From: an uncultured Bacteroidota bacterium
Lineage (GTDB): Bacteria; Bacteroidota; Bacteroidia; Bacteroidales; CAIWKO01
Assembly: GCA_937934705.1 (NCBI GenBank)
Contig: CALGYY010000029.1
Location: forward strand, 1-21,932
Length of the DNA: 21,932 bases
Direction: 5' to 3'
Shown: one piece after another, positions 15,248 to 21,932 of the stretch
Position numbering within the stretch: position 1 is the stretch's first letter
Layout: every line of letters begins with the position of its first letter
Notes under the pieces: model-generated
Seen by the model: the letters and a program-made list of their open reading frames with translations, nothing else
Database searches by the model: none
What the model was told of the DNA's origin: nothing
Made by a program: the position numbers and the translations under genes

Positions 15248-16216
15248 TTATTTTAATGGTTTTCTGATGCTGTAAATCTTACTGCTCCATGGAGAATAAA
15301 CTTTCGCTGCCTTGATAATGGTCAGCACGGTATTCTCATGGTCGTGGAGTTCATTCTTGTAATAGTACAAAGCGAGGCCGATGGCCGCACCCAATTCTCC
15401 GGTGGTATCGTGGATGCCCGGTAATTCCTCCGATTTCATCTCTCCTTTTTTCTTTTTCAGGAACCGCTTGCGGAGGTCCATGGTGTAAAGTTTCGCAATG
15501 TACTTAAAGGTTAAATAAAGAAGAATCAGGGCTGAAAAGACAACGGTCATGGCAACCATCATCATCTCTAATCCGTATGGATCAGCCTTCGCCATTTTTT
15601 CCGCCGCCGTTTCCTGGTAATCATCAATACGAAAGCTTATATGCTCCACCTTTGCCGAGGCCAGGTAAGAAGCCCCGCCCCTGATGTGTATGGTGAAAAT
15701 ATCGTAACCGGTGCGTCCGAAGCTGTAAGCCAGAAACTGTTCCCGGTAGGCATTGTAATAAATTCCCTGCAGGGCTGAATCCAGCTCGAAAGTGCGGAGG
15801 TACTTGCCGTCAGCGCCCAGACAAACGAGTTTGTCAACGGCTTTGTCCGCATCAAGCAGCACGCCCAATACGCCTGATCCGTAAGCCATGGCGTAAGGCT
15901 TGCCTCCGTATACGCTCATGTCGATTCGCAAAGGCCCGCCTGAACTGTCTGCCCTTCCGGGATCCAGCAGGTCGACCGATGCAAAACCTTCATTGAGTAT
16001 GTAGGTAAACCCGTTCTGCGGGTTGTAGATCATTTTCTGGCTCACCAGCTCATTGTCGGCCGAGGTGATTACGTCAAGCTCGTTGATCTTAGCCACAATA
16101 TCGCTGAGCAGTTTTATCTGCGCACTGTCCTGTTTCTGCGCGGAAGCCGCGAAACTGAACGTCAGGAGCAATGCCGGAATGATCCCACTGATCAATCTCT
16201 TCATCATATCCTTCAT
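15248..16216 (-). CDS. OadG-family membrane subunit with long periplasmic N-terminal region
   Basis: Gamma (OadG-type) subunits anchor and assemble Na+-pumping decarboxylases. This one is 322 residues, far longer than the roughly 80-residue classical form. It has a signal-peptide-like N-terminus (MKDMMKRLISGIIPALLLTF, ending SFAASAQ), then about 185 residues with strand-like segments and Gly/Asp-rich turns, so probably exported. A single TM helix follows (about 217-238, in GLEMMMVAMTVVFSALILLY), then a basic stretch (LRKRFLKKKKGE, 248-259) and a cytoplasmic tail with ELGAAIGLALYYYKNELHDH (274-293) and SPWSSK. The TM and tail match the OadG pattern seen in Bacteroidota. The exported part is unassigned. 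The start is 2 bp after the mmdA stop. Confidence 0.8.
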   Translation of the reverse strand: MKDMMKRLISGIIPALLLTFSFAASAQKQDSAQIKLLSDIVAKINELDVITSADNELVSQKMIYNPQNGFTYILNEGFASVDLLDPGRADSSGGPLRIDMSVYGGKPYAMAYGSGVLGVLLDADKAVDKLVCLGADGKYLRTFELDSALQGIYYNAYREQFLAYSFGRTGYDIFTIHIRGGASYLASAKVEHISFRIDDYQETAAEKMAKADPYGLEMMMVAMTVVFSALILLYLTFKYIAKLYTMDLRKRFLKKKKGEMKSEELPGIHDTTGELGAAIGLALYYYKNELHDHENTVLTIIKAAKVYSPWSSKIYSIRKPLK

Positions 16217-16218
16217 CT

Positions 16219-17778
16219 TTAAAGTGGAATATTGGAGTGTTTTTTCGGCGGATTGAGATCCTTTTTGGTGGCCAGCGACTGCAGCGCACGAATAATACGG
16301 AATCGCGTATTTCGGGGCTCAATCACATCATCGATGTATCCGTAACGGGCGGCATTGTATGGATTCGCGAATTTTTCCTTGTATTCTTCCTCCTTCTTCA
16401 CGATGAATTCCATCTTTTGCTGCTCGTCGGTCATTTCCTTGAGCTCTTTCTGATAGATGATCTCAATGGCACCTTTTGGACCCATTACGGCGATCTCCGC
16501 CGATGGCCAGGCGTAATTCAGGTCACCCCTGAGCTGTTTGGAGCTCATCACATCGTGCGCACCACCGTATGATTTCCGCAGTGTGATGGTAACCTTGGGA
16601 ACGGTTGCCTCACCGTAGGCATAAAGCAGTTTGGCGCCATGGAGAATGATCCCGCCATATTCCTGTGCGGTACCCGGAAGGAAGCCCGGAACATCCACCA
16701 TGGTGACCAGGGGAATGTTGAAGGCATCGCAGAAACGTACGAAACGTGCTGCCTTCCGCGAAGCATTGATGTCGAGCACCCCGGCCAGGTAATTCGGCTG
16801 GTTGGCCACAATACCCACCGGCATGCCGTTGAATTTGGCGAAACCAATCACGATGTTGGGAGCATAATGCCGCTGGATCTCCAGGAATTCCGCATAATCC
16901 ACCACGCCGTGAATGATGTCTTTTACATCATAAGGCTTGTTCGGATTCTCAGGAATGATCTCGTTGAGGAAGTCTTCCAAACGGTCAATGGGATCAGTGC
17001 AAGGGTAAAGGGGAGGATCTTCAAGGTTATTCTGCGGCAGGTAACTCAGGATCTTGCGGATCAGCATGATGCCTTCCTGTTCGTCCTCAGCCACGAAGTG
17101 ATTCACGCCCGACTTACTGGCGTGTACCATGGCACCCCCGAGGTCATCCTCACTCACCACCTCGCCGGTGACCGTTTTCACCACTTTGGGACCGGTGACA
17201 AACATATAGGAATTGGTCTTGCTCATGACAATGAAATCAGTCAGGGCCGGACTGTAAACTGCACCGCCCGCACACGGACCGAATATCGCCGAGATCTGCG
17301 GAATGAGGCCGGAAGCCATGATGTTGCGCTGGAAAATCTCCGCATAACCGGCCAGGGAATTCACCCCTTCCTGAATGCGCGCACCCCCGCTGTCGTTGAT
17401 CCCGATCACGGGAGCCCCGACCTTCATCGCCTTATCCATCACCTTGCAGATCTTCTGGGCATACATCTCCGACAGCGAACCGCCGAAGACCGTGAAGTCC
17501 TGCGAAAAAACGTATACCAGTCGCCCGTCGATGGTGCCGAAACCGGTGACCACACCATCCGAAAGGATCTGCTCCTGATCCACCCCGAAATTGTAGCAAC
17601 GATGGGATACAAACATGTCGAATTCTTCAAAGCTTCCTTCATCCAGCAGCAGTTCAATACGCTCGCGTGCAGTCAGCTTGCCTTTTTTGTGTTGGGAGTC
17701 AATCCTCTTCTGACCGCCTCCCAGCTTGGCTTTTTCCCTTTTGTCAAGTAATTCCTTGATCTTGTCCTCAATAGCCAT
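16219..17778 (-). CDS. mmdA: Methylmalonyl-CoA decarboxylase alpha subunit (carboxyltransferase)
   Basis: This cytoplasmic subunit transfers the carboxyl group of (S)-methylmalonyl-CoA to biotin, giving propionyl-CoA. It is 519 residues, the usual length for this acyl-CoA carboxyltransferase family. Key regions are GKLTARERIELLLDEGSF (33-50), FSQDFTVFGGSLSEMYAQKI (91-110), the first oxyanion loop NDSGGARIQEG (128-138), FGPCAGGAVYSPALTDF (166-182), and the C-terminal lobe VDVPGFLPGTAQEYGGII (361-378) and RKSYGGAHDVMSSK (401-414). By sequence alone it could be a propionyl-CoA carboxylase beta subunit. The adjacent beta, gamma and biotin-carrier genes and the absence of a biotin carboxylase decide for the decarboxylase. 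An 85-bp AT-rich gap separates it from mce. Confidence 0.94.
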   Translation of the reverse strand: MAIEDKIKELLDKREKAKLGGGQKRIDSQHKKGKLTARERIELLLDEGSFEEFDMFVSHRCYNFGVDQEQILSDGVVTGFGTIDGRLVYVFSQDFTVFGGSLSEMYAQKICKVMDKAMKVGAPVIGINDSGGARIQEGVNSLAGYAEIFQRNIMASGLIPQISAIFGPCAGGAVYSPALTDFIVMSKTNSYMFVTGPKVVKTVTGEVVSEDDLGGAMVHASKSGVNHFVAEDEQEGIMLIRKILSYLPQNNLEDPPLYPCTDPIDRLEDFLNEIIPENPNKPYDVKDIIHGVVDYAEFLEIQRHYAPNIVIGFAKFNGMPVGIVANQPNYLAGVLDINASRKAARFVRFCDAFNIPLVTMVDVPGFLPGTAQEYGGIILHGAKLLYAYGEATVPKVTITLRKSYGGAHDVMSSKQLRGDLNYAWPSAEIAVMGPKGAIEIIYQKELKEMTDEQQKMEFIVKKEEEYKEKFANPYNAARYGYIDDVIEPRNTRFRIIRALQSLATKKDLNPPKKHSNIPL

Positions 17779-17863
17779 GGTTGTGTGTTTATAATGATTG
17801 TAATATGTTGATTGATATGAATTCAGAAAATAATTTTACTTCTGTTTGAATTAAGGAGTAGTC

Positions 17864-18274
17864 TTATTTGCTCTTGTCTTCACAAAACTCAGTGAGTACC
17901 CCAAAGGTCGATTTAGGGTGAAGAAAAGCAATGTGAAGACCCTCCGCACCCTGGCGGGGCGCCTTATCGATGAGCTGAACCCCGGCGTCTTCCGCCTGTT
18001 TCAGGGCATCTTCAAGCCCCTTAACGGCAAAAGCAATATGATGAATACCTTCCCCTTTTTTCTCTATGAATTTACCAATGGGTCCCTCAGGATCCGTAGA
18101 CTCAAGAAGCTCAATCTTGGTCTGTCCGACCATAAAAAATGCCGTCTTCACTTTCTGATCTTTCACTTCCTCCACTGCATAACATTTCAGTCCGAGTACA
18201 CGCTCATACCAGCTGATGCTCTCTTCAAGATTTCTGACCGCAATTCCGATGTGTTCAATATGTGTTGGTGTCAT
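17864..18274 (-). CDS. mce: Methylmalonyl-CoA epimerase
   Basis: This enzyme interconverts (R)- and (S)-methylmalonyl-CoA, linking methylmalonyl-CoA mutase to the decarboxylase encoded next to it. It is 136 residues, a standard length, and belongs to the VOC superfamily with two babbabbb-type halves. Probable metal ligands are H8 (HIEHIGIAVRNL), E55 (KIELLES), H79 (GIHHIAFAV) and E129 (TEFCED). Further markers are YERVLGL (23-29), GKFIEKKGEGIHHIA and HPKSTFGVL (119-127). The gene is second in the probable operon, 18 bp after the lipoprotein gene. No separate promoter element was seen between them. Confidence 0.95.
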   Translation of the reverse strand: MTPTHIEHIGIAVRNLEESISWYERVLGLKCYAVEEVKDQKVKTAFFMVGQTKIELLESTDPEGPIGKFIEKKGEGIHHIAFAVKGLEDALKQAEDAGVQLIDKAPRQGAEGLHIAFLHPKSTFGVLTEFCEDKSK

Positions 18275-18292
18275 AGATATAATATTTGTTAG

Positions 18293-20041
18293 TTAAAGTT
18301 CCCAGTCAATTTCTGTGTCCCAGTTCGCCTTAATACTGATCACACCGGGATAATTATATACCTTCTCGGGCTGTCTCTTCTTCAGGTAACGGCCGCTGTC
18401 CCAGGCACCGTTGTCGTTGCTGTCGACAATAATTCGTGCGGTATAATTTCCCGGTTTCATAAATGAAAAAGAAAAACTGCCCGATTTCAATATCCGCTGC
18501 TCCTGCAGGATCTGCTTGTTATCGCCGATCAGCTGGAAGAGGTAGGGCGGCTCCGGTTCACTGAATTTAAGGTTCATTTTCAGCAGACCATAGTCTTCCG
18601 ACTCTGTGGTGGTGAAGCGAATCAGCAGGCTGTCGCTGGTTAAACCGTAGATGTCGCTGAACGCACCCGGCAAAATCAGCAATTCATAGCGAGTTTTTTC
18701 TTTAAAGGTGTATTGAAAGCAGAGCTTGCGGTTTACGCCGCTGTCGCTGAAAAACAAGGAAAACGGAACGACCTTCCCTGCACTGTCAATGATTTCCGAA
18801 AGCAGCACCTTTGAACTGTCGAGCTGGCGAACCGGATGCAGGCACTCAACCACCAGTAGCCGGTGAAAATCGAAGGTTTTGGCGTCAGAGGCGTTGGCGC
18901 TCAGTACGGCTTTAAAGGGCTGATCCTTGTCTGAAACCCCTTTCCCGCTTTTGTTGCGCGGTTTCTGCGCGCTGTCGGCCACGGTTTTCATCCCGACCTC
19001 CACGGTGTCGATAATTTTTCCGCCATCCGAAATTTCCAGGAAGAGCGAATCAACAGCGGGGTCGTAGAGCCAGAGGGTCAGACTGTCTTTGCGTGTGTTG
19101 CTTTCGTCCATCTTCCAGCCTGCATTCAGCGGTTGTTTCAGGAAGCGTAACTGCAGGTCCTTCACCGGCCACCTGAAATTCATCCTGAGCCTTCCGGGAT
19201 GGTCTGCCGTTACTTTCAGCAAACGTTGCGATGAGTCCACCTCCTCAAAAAGAGCAAGAGGATATTTCTTAATAGTGAATTGAGGCAGGCTGTCCTGATT
19301 CAAAGTATCTTTCATAACAGGCTTACTCCCGCTGTCGGACCGGGGGATATATACCGGCAATACCAGGCTGTCGATAAATGCGATCTTTTCGCCGGGTTGG
19401 TCATAAAGCATGTTGGCATTCAGATCCTTCAGAGCAAAAATACGGTAACTTCCGGCCGGCATGTTGCTGAAGTCAAATGAACCTGAAGCCCCGCTCTTCG
19501 CCACGAAATCGGGAACCTGAAGATAGGACGCCGAATCCGACAGACTGCGATAAAGGAAAACCTGGATATCTTTCTGTCCTTCCAGACTGTAAGCGTCGTA
19601 AACTGCGCCTTTCAGATTCAGTGAATCGATGTGTCCGGCGGTGGAGAACACATATCTGAAATCCCTGGTGATATTGCCTTCGGTGATGTCGCGAATGGCA
19701 TCCGAAAAATCAATGCTGTAAGTGGTATTCTCCCGCAATGGCGCTTCCAGCGCAATAATGAGGTTCTTCCCTCTGTAACGGTACTCCGGTGCTTTGTCAA
19801 GCGGAGGCGAAATCACAGCCTTTCCGGCGGCATCCTCAAGGGTGATGAATTCATTGAAGGTGATCATGATCTTGTCGTCAGCAAAACCAATGGCCTTATT
19901 TTCAGGCTTCGAACGGGAAACTGAAGGAGCCGTCCGGTCGCTGGGCCCGCCCGAAGGAGCCACAATATTGGCACAGGACAAGGTAAACAGGACTGCAATA
20001 ATCCATAATGATCTGAAAAACAGTAATAAGAATCTATTCAT
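18293..20041 (-). CDS. Bacteroidota lipoprotein with Ig-like (Big_5-type) domain
   Basis: This 582-residue envelope lipoprotein has a hydrophobic signal with lipobox TLSC, so the mature protein starts at C23. It continues with the characteristic PSGGPSDRTAPSV segment. An Ig-like domain (about 37-135) shows IMITFNEFITLEDA and TYSIDFSDAIRD. Two carboxypeptidase-regulatory-like parts follow: PAGSYRIFALKDLNANMLYD near 195-215, and PGNYTARIIVDSNDNGAWD near the end, with RQPEKVYNYP and a terminal ANWDTEIDWEL. This is a common but uncharacterised family in the phylum, and no enzyme motif is visible. An AGGAGA stretch precedes the ATG, and a degenerate -7 element (CATCTTTG, 20069-20062) lies upstream. 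The gene heads the probable operon with mce and mmd, but no functional link is known. Confidence 0.85.
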   Translation of the reverse strand: MNRFLLLFFRSLWIIAVLFTLSCANIVAPSGGPSDRTAPSVSRSKPENKAIGFADDKIMITFNEFITLEDAAGKAVISPPLDKAPEYRYRGKNLIIALEAPLRENTTYSIDFSDAIRDITEGNITRDFRYVFSTAGHIDSLNLKGAVYDAYSLEGQKDIQVFLYRSLSDSASYLQVPDFVAKSGASGSFDFSNMPAGSYRIFALKDLNANMLYDQPGEKIAFIDSLVLPVYIPRSDSGSKPVMKDTLNQDSLPQFTIKKYPLALFEEVDSSQRLLKVTADHPGRLRMNFRWPVKDLQLRFLKQPLNAGWKMDESNTRKDSLTLWLYDPAVDSLFLEISDGGKIIDTVEVGMKTVADSAQKPRNKSGKGVSDKDQPFKAVLSANASDAKTFDFHRLLVVECLHPVRQLDSSKVLLSEIIDSAGKVVPFSLFFSDSGVNRKLCFQYTFKEKTRYELLILPGAFSDIYGLTSDSLLIRFTTTESEDYGLLKMNLKFSEPEPPYLFQLIGDNKQILQEQRILKSGSFSFSFMKPGNYTARIIVDSNDNGAWDSGRYLKKRQPEKVYNYPGVISIKANWDTEIDWEL

Positions 20042-20061
20042 GTTGTCCTGTCTCCTCTGTG

Positions 20062-20069
20062 CAAAGATG
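20062..20069 (-). promoter_or_regulatory. Possible -7 element of the lipoprotein-mce-mmd operon
   Basis: The minus strand reads CATCTTTG, a one-base mismatch to TAnnTTTG, about 20 bp before the lipoprotein ATG. The region upstream is A/T-rich. Weak on its own. Confidence 0.4.
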
Positions 20070-20160
20070 GGATATTTTTTTTATTTGTGAATTAAATAAC
20101 AGTTAAAAAACTTGCTGATTTTCTGAACGCATGAAATTTTTCCGGCGAAGAGATCCCGGT

Positions 20161-20187
20161 AAAAAAGAAAAGGCCCTGCAGGGGCCT
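20161..20187 (-). terminator. Intrinsic terminator of ahcY
   Basis: The stem AGGCCC/GGGCCT (20171-20176 with 20182-20187) has a 5-nt loop. On the minus strand it is followed by TTTCTTTTTT (20170-20161). It lies about 50 bp after the ahcY stop. Confidence 0.88.
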
Positions 20188-20235
20188 CTTCCGGAATTCA
20201 ATCAAACGCTTATTGATGGCATTCATCCGCATTTT

Positions 20236-21660
20236 CTAGTAGCGGTAGTGCTCAGGTTTGTAAGGCCCATTGACCGGGACGCCGATATAGTCGGCCTGTT
20301 CCTGTGTCAGCTGAGTCAGTTTAACCCCGATTTTCTCCAGGTGGAGGCGGGCCACTTCCTCGTCGAGATACTTGGGCAGGCGGTAAACATCAATTTTATA
20401 GGTTTCACGGTTTTTCCAGAGATCGATCTGTGCAAGCGTCTGGTTGGTGAAGGAGTTGCTCATGACGAAGGAGGGGTGACCCGTTGCACAACCAAGGTTC
20501 ACGAGACGGCCTTCAGCCAGGAGGAAGATGGCGTGACCATCAGGGAATACGTATTTATCGACCTGGGGTTTGATGTTTACTTTTTTCACTCCCGGCAGTT
20601 TTTCGAGTTGGTCGACCTGGATCTCATTATCAAAGTGCCCGATATTGCAAACAATGGCCTGGTCCTTCATTTTCGAAATGTGCTCAGCGGTGATCACATC
20701 TTTGTTGCCGGTAGTGGTCACATAGATGTTTCCTTCGCTGAGGGTATCTTCCATGCGGGCGACTTCAAAGCCTTCCATGGCGGCCTGCAGGGCACAGATG
20801 GGGTCAATCTCTGTCACGATGACCCGGGCGCCGTAACTGCGCATGGATCTGGCGCAGCCCTTACCCACGTCACCGTAACCGAGGACAACAACCACTTTAC
20901 CGGCGATCATAACGTCGGTAGCGCGCTTGATCCCGTCGGCCAGGGATTCCCGGCAGCCATAAAGATTGTCGAATTTGGATTTGGTGACGCTGTCGTTCAC
21001 ATTGATGGCCGGAACGAGGAGTTCGCCCTTTTCAAGCATCTGGTAGAGGCGATGAACACCGGTGGTGGTTTCTTCCGATACCCCTTTCCATTCTTTGACC
21101 ATTTCATGCCACTTTCCTGGTTCTTCAGCCAGAACTTTTTTCAGAAGGTCAATGATCACCGCTTCTTCATGACTTGAAGGTTTGTGATCGAGCGATGAAG
21201 CATTGTTTTCCGCCTGGTAACCTTTGTGAATCAGCAGGGTAGCATCTCCGCCGTCGTCAACGATGAGCTGGGGCCCTTTACCACCGGGGAAGGTGAGGGC
21301 CTGCAGGGTACACCACCAGTATTCCTCGAGGGTTTCACCCTTCCATGCAAACACGGGTACACCTGAAGCAGCGATGGCTGCAGCAGCATGATCCTGTGTG
21401 CTGAAGATGTTGCAGCTGGCCCAGCGCACATCAGCGCCCAAAGCGGTGAGTGTTTCAATCAGAACAGCCGTTTGTATGGTCATGTGAAGGCTGCCGGTGA
21501 TGCGGACACCCTTCAGCGGTTTCTCTTTTCCGTATTTTTCGCGCAGTGACATCAAACCGGGCATTTCCTGCTCAGCGATCTCAATTTCCCTGCGCCCGAA
21601 ATCTGCCAGCGACAGATCGGCAACCTTATACTTCAGTGCATGTTTGGTCATTGTTTCCAT
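20236..21660 (-). CDS. ahcY: S-adenosylhomocysteine hydrolase (adenosylhomocysteinase)
   Basis: This cytoplasmic NAD-dependent enzyme splits S-adenosylhomocysteine into adenosine and homocysteine, clearing the inhibitory by-product of methylation. From the chosen ATG at 21660 it is 474 residues, the usual size. An ATG three codons on (21651) is equally possible. A longer in-frame start at 21765 is rejected because it precedes the promoter element and adds unrelated residues. Motifs are HMTIQTAVLIETLTALGADV (59-78), STQDHAAAAIA (87-97), NVNDSVTKSKFDNLYGCRES (220-239) with catalytic K227 and D231, the NAD site VVVLGYGDVGKGCARSMRSY (257-276), CNIGHFDNEI, and the conserved C-terminus KPEHYRY. It is transcribed alone. 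Confidence 0.97.
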   Translation of the reverse strand: METMTKHALKYKVADLSLADFGRREIEIAEQEMPGLMSLREKYGKEKPLKGVRITGSLHMTIQTAVLIETLTALGADVRWASCNIFSTQDHAAAAIAASGVPVFAWKGETLEEYWWCTLQALTFPGGKGPQLIVDDGGDATLLIHKGYQAENNASSLDHKPSSHEEAVIIDLLKKVLAEEPGKWHEMVKEWKGVSEETTTGVHRLYQMLEKGELLVPAINVNDSVTKSKFDNLYGCRESLADGIKRATDVMIAGKVVVVLGYGDVGKGCARSMRSYGARVIVTEIDPICALQAAMEGFEVARMEDTLSEGNIYVTTTGNKDVITAEHISKMKDQAIVCNIGHFDNEIQVDQLEKLPGVKKVNIKPQVDKYVFPDGHAIFLLAEGRLVNLGCATGHPSFVMSNSFTNQTLAQIDLWKNRETYKIDVYRLPKYLDEEVARLHLEKIGVKLTQLTQEQADYIGVPVNGPYKPEHYRY

Positions 21661-21688
21661 TTGGATAATTGATATTTGTAAAGGACTG

Positions 21689-21696
21689 CAAAGATA
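21689..21696 (-). promoter_or_regulatory. Promoter -7 element of ahcY
   Basis: The minus strand reads TATCTTTG, an exact TAnnTTTG, 28 bp before the ATG at 21660. No obvious SAM- or SAH-riboswitch fits in this short leader. Confidence 0.7.
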
Positions 21697-21741
21697 CAAT
21701 ATTTTTTCCGGGCAGATGGATCCCGCCCCCGAAAAGTGTTC

Positions 21742-21749
21742 TACCTTTG
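21742..21749 (+). promoter_or_regulatory. Promoter -7 element of the gene at the right edge
   Basis: TACCTTTG matches TAnnTTTG exactly, 31 bp before the ATG at 21781. It is divergent from the ahcY element, with 45 bp between the two. Confidence 0.6.
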
Positions 21750-21780
21750 GCTGTGTCCGCTGCATATGTCCTGAGAAGCT

Positions 21781-21932
21781 ATGAAACGACAGAACATTCC
21801 CGGTATCGTCTTCGCCTCAGTCATCGGAATTTGCCTTCTGCTGATGCTGAAACTGCCGTCCATGGCCGATTTTCTTTACTGGAATACCAAACAGTTCCTG
21901 ACGAACGGGATGAATTACGATGCAGTCAGGAA
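21781..21932 (+). CDS. N-terminus of an unidentified membrane-anchored or exported protein (partial)
   Basis: An open frame of 50 codons runs off the window. It starts MKRQNIPGIVFASVIGICLL and continues with LMLKLPSMADFLYWNTKQFL. The first part is a basic N-terminus followed by a hydrophobic stretch (about residues 8-23), which could be a signal peptide or a TM anchor. A perfect -7 promoter element lies upstream and no other start fits. I do not recognise the family from this fragment. Confidence 0.6.
   Translation, partial: MKRQNIPGIVFASVIGICLLLMLKLPSMADFLYWNTKQFLTNGMNYDAVR

Noticed and set aside
16639..17751. Long plus-strand open frame (370 codons) opposite mmdA
   Set aside because: Antisense shadow of a fully recognisable carboxyltransferase gene, with His-rich composition typical of such shadows.
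20131..21177. Long plus-strand open frame (348 codons) opposite ahcY
   Set aside because: It is the antisense shadow of ahcY, whose domains are complete; the frame has no start context or recognisable domain.
21661..21700. SAM or SAH riboswitch in front of ahcY
   Set aside because: The predicted leader between the promoter element and the start is about 25-30 nt, too short for the known classes, and no matching motif is visible.
21661..21765. Upstream extension of ahcY by 35 codons
   Set aside because: It would start before the TATCTTTG promoter element, and the extra residues do not resemble the family N-terminus, which fits METMTKHALKYK.
1..21932. CRISPR arrays, insertion sequences, tRNA or rRNA genes
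   Set aside because: No short repeats with regular unique spacers, no transposase-like frames, no inverted-repeat ends with target duplications, and no cloverleaf or rRNA-like stretches were noticed.

Overview
The window looks like a piece of a Bacteroidota chromosome, most likely a fermentative Bacteroidales-type organism. Four things point there. Promoter-like -7 elements matching the Bacteroidota consensus TAnnTTTG lie just upstream of many start codons. Shine-Dalgarno sites are mostly absent. A giant secreted protein ends in a type IX secretion (T9SS) type A sorting domain. A gene set for Na+-translocating methylmalonyl-CoA decarboxylation, typical of propionate/succinate metabolism in this phylum, is present. 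All calls come from reading the sequence; no database search was run.

Left part (1-9552). A small heat-shock protein gene runs off the left edge on the minus strand and carries an in-frame TGA. An AT-rich 461-bp gap separates it from a 2156-residue secreted modular protein (833-7303, +) with a 250-residue tandem repeat. A secreted TPR protein (7361-8317) follows and ends in a clear terminator. The next promoter sits directly on that terminator and serves a two-gene unit: an outer-membrane beta-barrel protein and UbiX, which overlap by one base.

Middle (9553-13570). A minus-strand sensor kinase/response regulator pair of the RprX/RprY type converges on ubiX with a 2-bp gap. The 315-bp region between the kinase gene and pgi is the most interesting non-coding part of the window. 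It holds four TTAAC direct repeats at an exact 10-bp period, a promoter-like element and a strong terminator about 110 bp further on, with no obvious gene between them. This suggests a small RNA controlled by the neighbouring two-component system. pgi (glucose-6-phosphate isomerase) follows with its own promoter element.

Right part (13571-20041, minus). One probable operon reads lipoprotein - mce - mmdA - OadG-like subunit - mmdC (biotin carrier) - mmdB. Together these genes epimerise methylmalonyl-CoA and decarboxylate it to propionyl-CoA while exporting Na+. The operon terminator is embedded in the last codons of the convergent pgi gene.

Right end (20042-21932). ahcY (S-adenosylhomocysteine hydrolase, minus) has its own promoter element and terminator. 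It is divergent from an unidentified membrane-anchored protein gene that is cut by the window edge.
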